This document shows positions 4,576-6,408 of a DNA stretch of 6,408 nucleotides, piece after piece. Position 1 is the first letter of the stretch. Each line of letters opens with the position of its first letter. Location of the stretch: positions 1 through 6,408 of the forward strand of contig CAYSBA010000085.1 of assembly GCA_964429075.1 (NCBI GenBank). The letters run 5' to 3'. The position numbers and the translations under genes were made by a program. This DNA is from CAYSBA01 sp964429075 [NCBI: uncultured bacterium] (GTDB lineage: Bacteria; CAYSBA01). Under the pieces are notes generated by a model. The model was given only the letters and a program-made list of their open reading frames with translations, searched no databases and was not told where the DNA came from.

Positions 4576-6408
4576 TGCTTGAACTAAGTGTATTTCTAAA
4601 CGAAGAACAATATAAGATCGTTACCGACGATTCAAGGATTCAGCTTGTATATGCGGGTGCTGGAAGTGGCAAAACAAGGGTAATTACCTACAAGATTGTG
4701 CACTTTATCGAAAATCTCCGATACGATCCCTCAAAGATTGTAGGGATCACCTTTACCAACAAGGCCGCTGATGAGATGAGAGAAAGGATAGATGCCCTTC
4801 TTGGAAATAGGTCGAATGGCCTATGGATAGGGACATTTCACTCCTACTGTGCAAGACTCCTCCGAAGATTTTCGGATCGAATCGGACTTGCCAGAAATTT
4901 TACAATCATTGATGGTAGCGATCAAAAAAGATTGATTGAACAGATCCTGAAAGAAATGGGCCTTAAAAAGGGGACCTTTGATGCCAAATATCTAAGAGAC
5001 AGATTCAGTTACATAAAAAATGATCTACCAGACGAGTGTGGCGAATATCATTTTGAAGATGAAAGGATCCAGGAAATCTTTGAGATCTATAACAACAGGC
5101 TCAAGGAGCGACACTGCCTTGATTTTGGTGATCTTATGGTCAAGGCAGTATTAATGCTCAGAGACAATCCAGATTTGGTAACAAAGATTCAACAGACAAC
5201 AGAGTGCATCCTGGTAGATGAGTTTCAGGATACAAGTCCGATTCAGATAGAGTTGATAAAACAGCTTGTCGGCAAAAATACGAGACTTATTGTAGTAGGT
5301 GATGACGATCAATCCATATATATGTGGAGAGGTGCAGATACACGTTACATCCGTTCATTTAAAGACCTTTTTGAAGACGCAGAGATATTTTATCTAAGAA
5401 CGAACTATAGATCCTCTGCAAATATATTAAAGGTGGCAGAGTGGGTCATCTCTGGCAAGAAGGATCGTCATAAAAAAAGCCTAATCCCCACAAAGGAAGC
5501 AGGATTGCCTGTTCAATTCTGCCCAGCTCCTACACAGAAACTCGAGGCAACCTTTGTCACAAAGGAGATTGAAAAACTTGTCAAAGAACAGGGCTACAAA
5601 TATTCTGATGTAGCAGTTTTTTACAGAATAAATGCGATCTCTCGATCATTTGAAGAGGCACTATCTGAGGCCAAAATTCCTTATAAGATAGTTGGTGGGA
5701 CAAGATTTTTTGAAAGGAGTGAGATAAAAAATATACTTGCCTTTCTGAGGGCAAGTCTTAATCCCTACTCAGATGCAGATATCCTACGAATTATAAATGT
5801 TCCACCAAGAGGAATTGGAGAGTCAACTATACAGCTTTTACTGTCCACCGGAATGCCTGTATGGGAGGCCTGTCTAAAATCAAAAGAACTCGGTATTTTT
5901 AAAAAACGACAGTTGAAGGTACTAGAATCCTTTGTTGATATGATGCATACACTCATGACACGCATTGAGGGTCTTAATCCTCAGGATGCACTGGATGCTG
6001 TATTAAGCGTTACAAACTACTTTTCCTATCTCGAAGAGAATGTATCAAGACCTGATGAATCAAGCTACGAATCTATTAAAGAGCTTATGGCAATGGCTTC
6101 CGAGATGCGTGATTGTAGTCTTACAGAGTTTGTTGAGAGGATTGCCCTTAGCTCAGAACAGGATGAACTACATATGGAAAATTCTGTAAATCTCATGACT
6201 CTTCACACTTCAAAGGGGCTTGAGTTTCCTGTTGTATTTATAGTTCGTACAGAAGATGGTATGTGCCCATATTACCGCTCCACCTCTGAAGATGAACTTG
6301 AAGAAGAGAGAAGATTACTCTACGTCGGAATTACGAGGGCTATAGAAAGGCTATATATAACCTATCCAGAAAAGATAACAGATCCTGTTACAAGGGATAA
6401 GATAAAGC
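4575..6408 (+). CDS. UvrD/PcrA/Rep-family ATP-dependent DNA helicase (3' end outside window)
   Basis: This is a predicted 3'-5' superfamily 1A DNA helicase acting in repair, replication restart or removal of proteins from DNA. The frame is open from ATG 4575 to the right edge, giving 611 codons. An in-frame stop at 4569-4571 rules out an upstream start. Motifs appear in order: Q-motif LNEEQ at 8-12; motif I AGAGSGKT with Lys33; Ia TFTNKAADEM; GTFHSYCARLLR; II VDEFQDTSP with Asp215/Glu216; III GDDDQSIYMWRGAD from Gly242; IV TNYRSS at 276-281; RINAISRSFEEAL and VGGTRFFERSEIKN; V MTLHTSKGLEFP with His544/Lys547; VI EERRLLYVGITRA with Arg588. All expected ATPase residues are present. Family members are usually about 650-750 residues, so only a C-terminal tail seems missing. 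Motifs do not clearly separate PcrA, UvrD and Rep. No good Shine-Dalgarno precedes it. A functional link to the three upstream genes is doubtful. Confidence 0.95.
   Translation, partial: MLELSVFLNEEQYKIVTDDSRIQLVYAGAGSGKTRVITYKIVHFIENLRYDPSKIVGITFTNKAADEMRERIDALLGNRSNGLWIGTFHSYCARLLRRFSDRIGLARNFTIIDGSDQKRLIEQILKEMGLKKGTFDAKYLRDRFSYIKNDLPDECGEYHFEDERIQEIFEIYNNRLKERHCLDFGDLMVKAVLMLRDNPDLVTKIQQTTECILVDEFQDTSPIQIELIKQLVGKNTRLIVVGDDDQSIYMWRGADTRYIRSFKDLFEDAEIFYLRTNYRSSANILKVAEWVISGKKDRHKKSLIPTKEAGLPVQFCPAPTQKLEATFVTKEIEKLVKEQGYKYSDVAVFYRINAISRSFEEALSEAKIPYKIVGGTRFFERSEIKNILAFLRASLNPYSDADILRIINVPPRGIGESTIQLLLSTGMPVWEACLKSKELGIFKKRQLKVLESFVDMMHTLMTRIEGLNPQDALDAVLSVTNYFSYLEENVSRPDESSYESIKELMAMASEMRDCSLTEFVERIALSSEQDELHMENSVNLMTLHTSKGLEFPVVFIVRTEDGMCPYYRSTSEDELEEERRLLYVGITRAIERLYITYPEKITDPVTRDKIK

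Noticed and set aside
5765-5965. 66-codon minus-strand frame in the helicase
   Set aside because: It is opposite the continuous helicase frame between motifs IV and V and shows no independent support.
6192-6230. Variant helicase motif V (HTSKGLEF instead of HxAKGLEF)
   Set aside because: Ser for Ala here is a tolerated family variation, as far as I recall. The essential His, Lys, Gly and Glu are all present.
1-6408. Mobile element, CRISPR array, tRNA or rRNA, toxin-antitoxin pair or defence island
   Set aside because: No transposase, integrase, spaced direct repeats, terminal inverted repeats or RNA gene was seen. Coding sequence fills the window and base composition looks even. The helicase has the architecture of a housekeeping UvrD/PcrA/Rep enzyme and no fused defence domain.

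Overview
The window reads as chromosome from a Gram-negative (diderm) bacterium of moderate to low GC, roughly 40% by eye, with frequent AGA/AGG arginine and ATA isoleucine codons. Two consecutive genes encode exported lipoproteins with classical lipoboxes, which fits a diderm envelope. The lineage cannot be fixed from this piece. A deltaproteobacterial-type or other uncultured diderm phylum is plausible, but that is inference. No RNA gene, insertion sequence, CRISPR array, phage gene or origin is visible.

Layout: four genes lie head to tail on the + strand with almost no spare DNA. (1) From the left edge to 2684 is a penicillin-acylase-family Ntn hydrolase whose start codon lies just outside the window. 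Its reading frame stays open upstream of the first in-window Met (102) and encodes a lipoprotein signal peptide with an LISC lipobox. (2) 2700-3503 is a second lipoprotein: lipobox FAC, an Asn/Asp/Lys/Ser-rich tether, then two carboxypeptidase-regulatory-like beta-sandwich domains. (3) 3512-4513 is a MoxR-family AAA+ ATPase with a TTG start, its Shine-Dalgarno overlapping the previous stop codon. (4) 4575 to the right edge is a UvrD/PcrA/Rep-type SF1A DNA helicase, cut by the window end after motif VI.

Genes 1-3 are separated by 15 and 8 bases and have clear ribosome binding sites, so they look co-transcribed and translationally coupled. The 61-base gap before the helicase is the only real intergenic space and is unusually dense. 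It holds a 19-codon mini-ORF whose stop overlaps the helicase start (TAATG), a perfect TTGACA -35-like box with a TATATT box, and an imperfect AT-rich hairpin. The helicase has no recognisable Shine-Dalgarno of its own.

Working together: the acylase probably hydrolyses an amide substrate (beta-lactam side chain, N-acyl-homoserine lactone or another N-acyl compound) at the periplasmic face of a membrane. The second lipoprotein may be a partner or surface protein beside it. The MoxR ATPase would act in the cytoplasm as a chaperone-like remodeller, but its usual DUF58/VWA partners are absent here. The helicase is probably a functionally separate housekeeping DNA repair or replication gene. I do not see convincing evidence of a new defence or mobile system. 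The most unusual points are the acylase-lipoprotein-MoxR gene order and the compact gap before the helicase.
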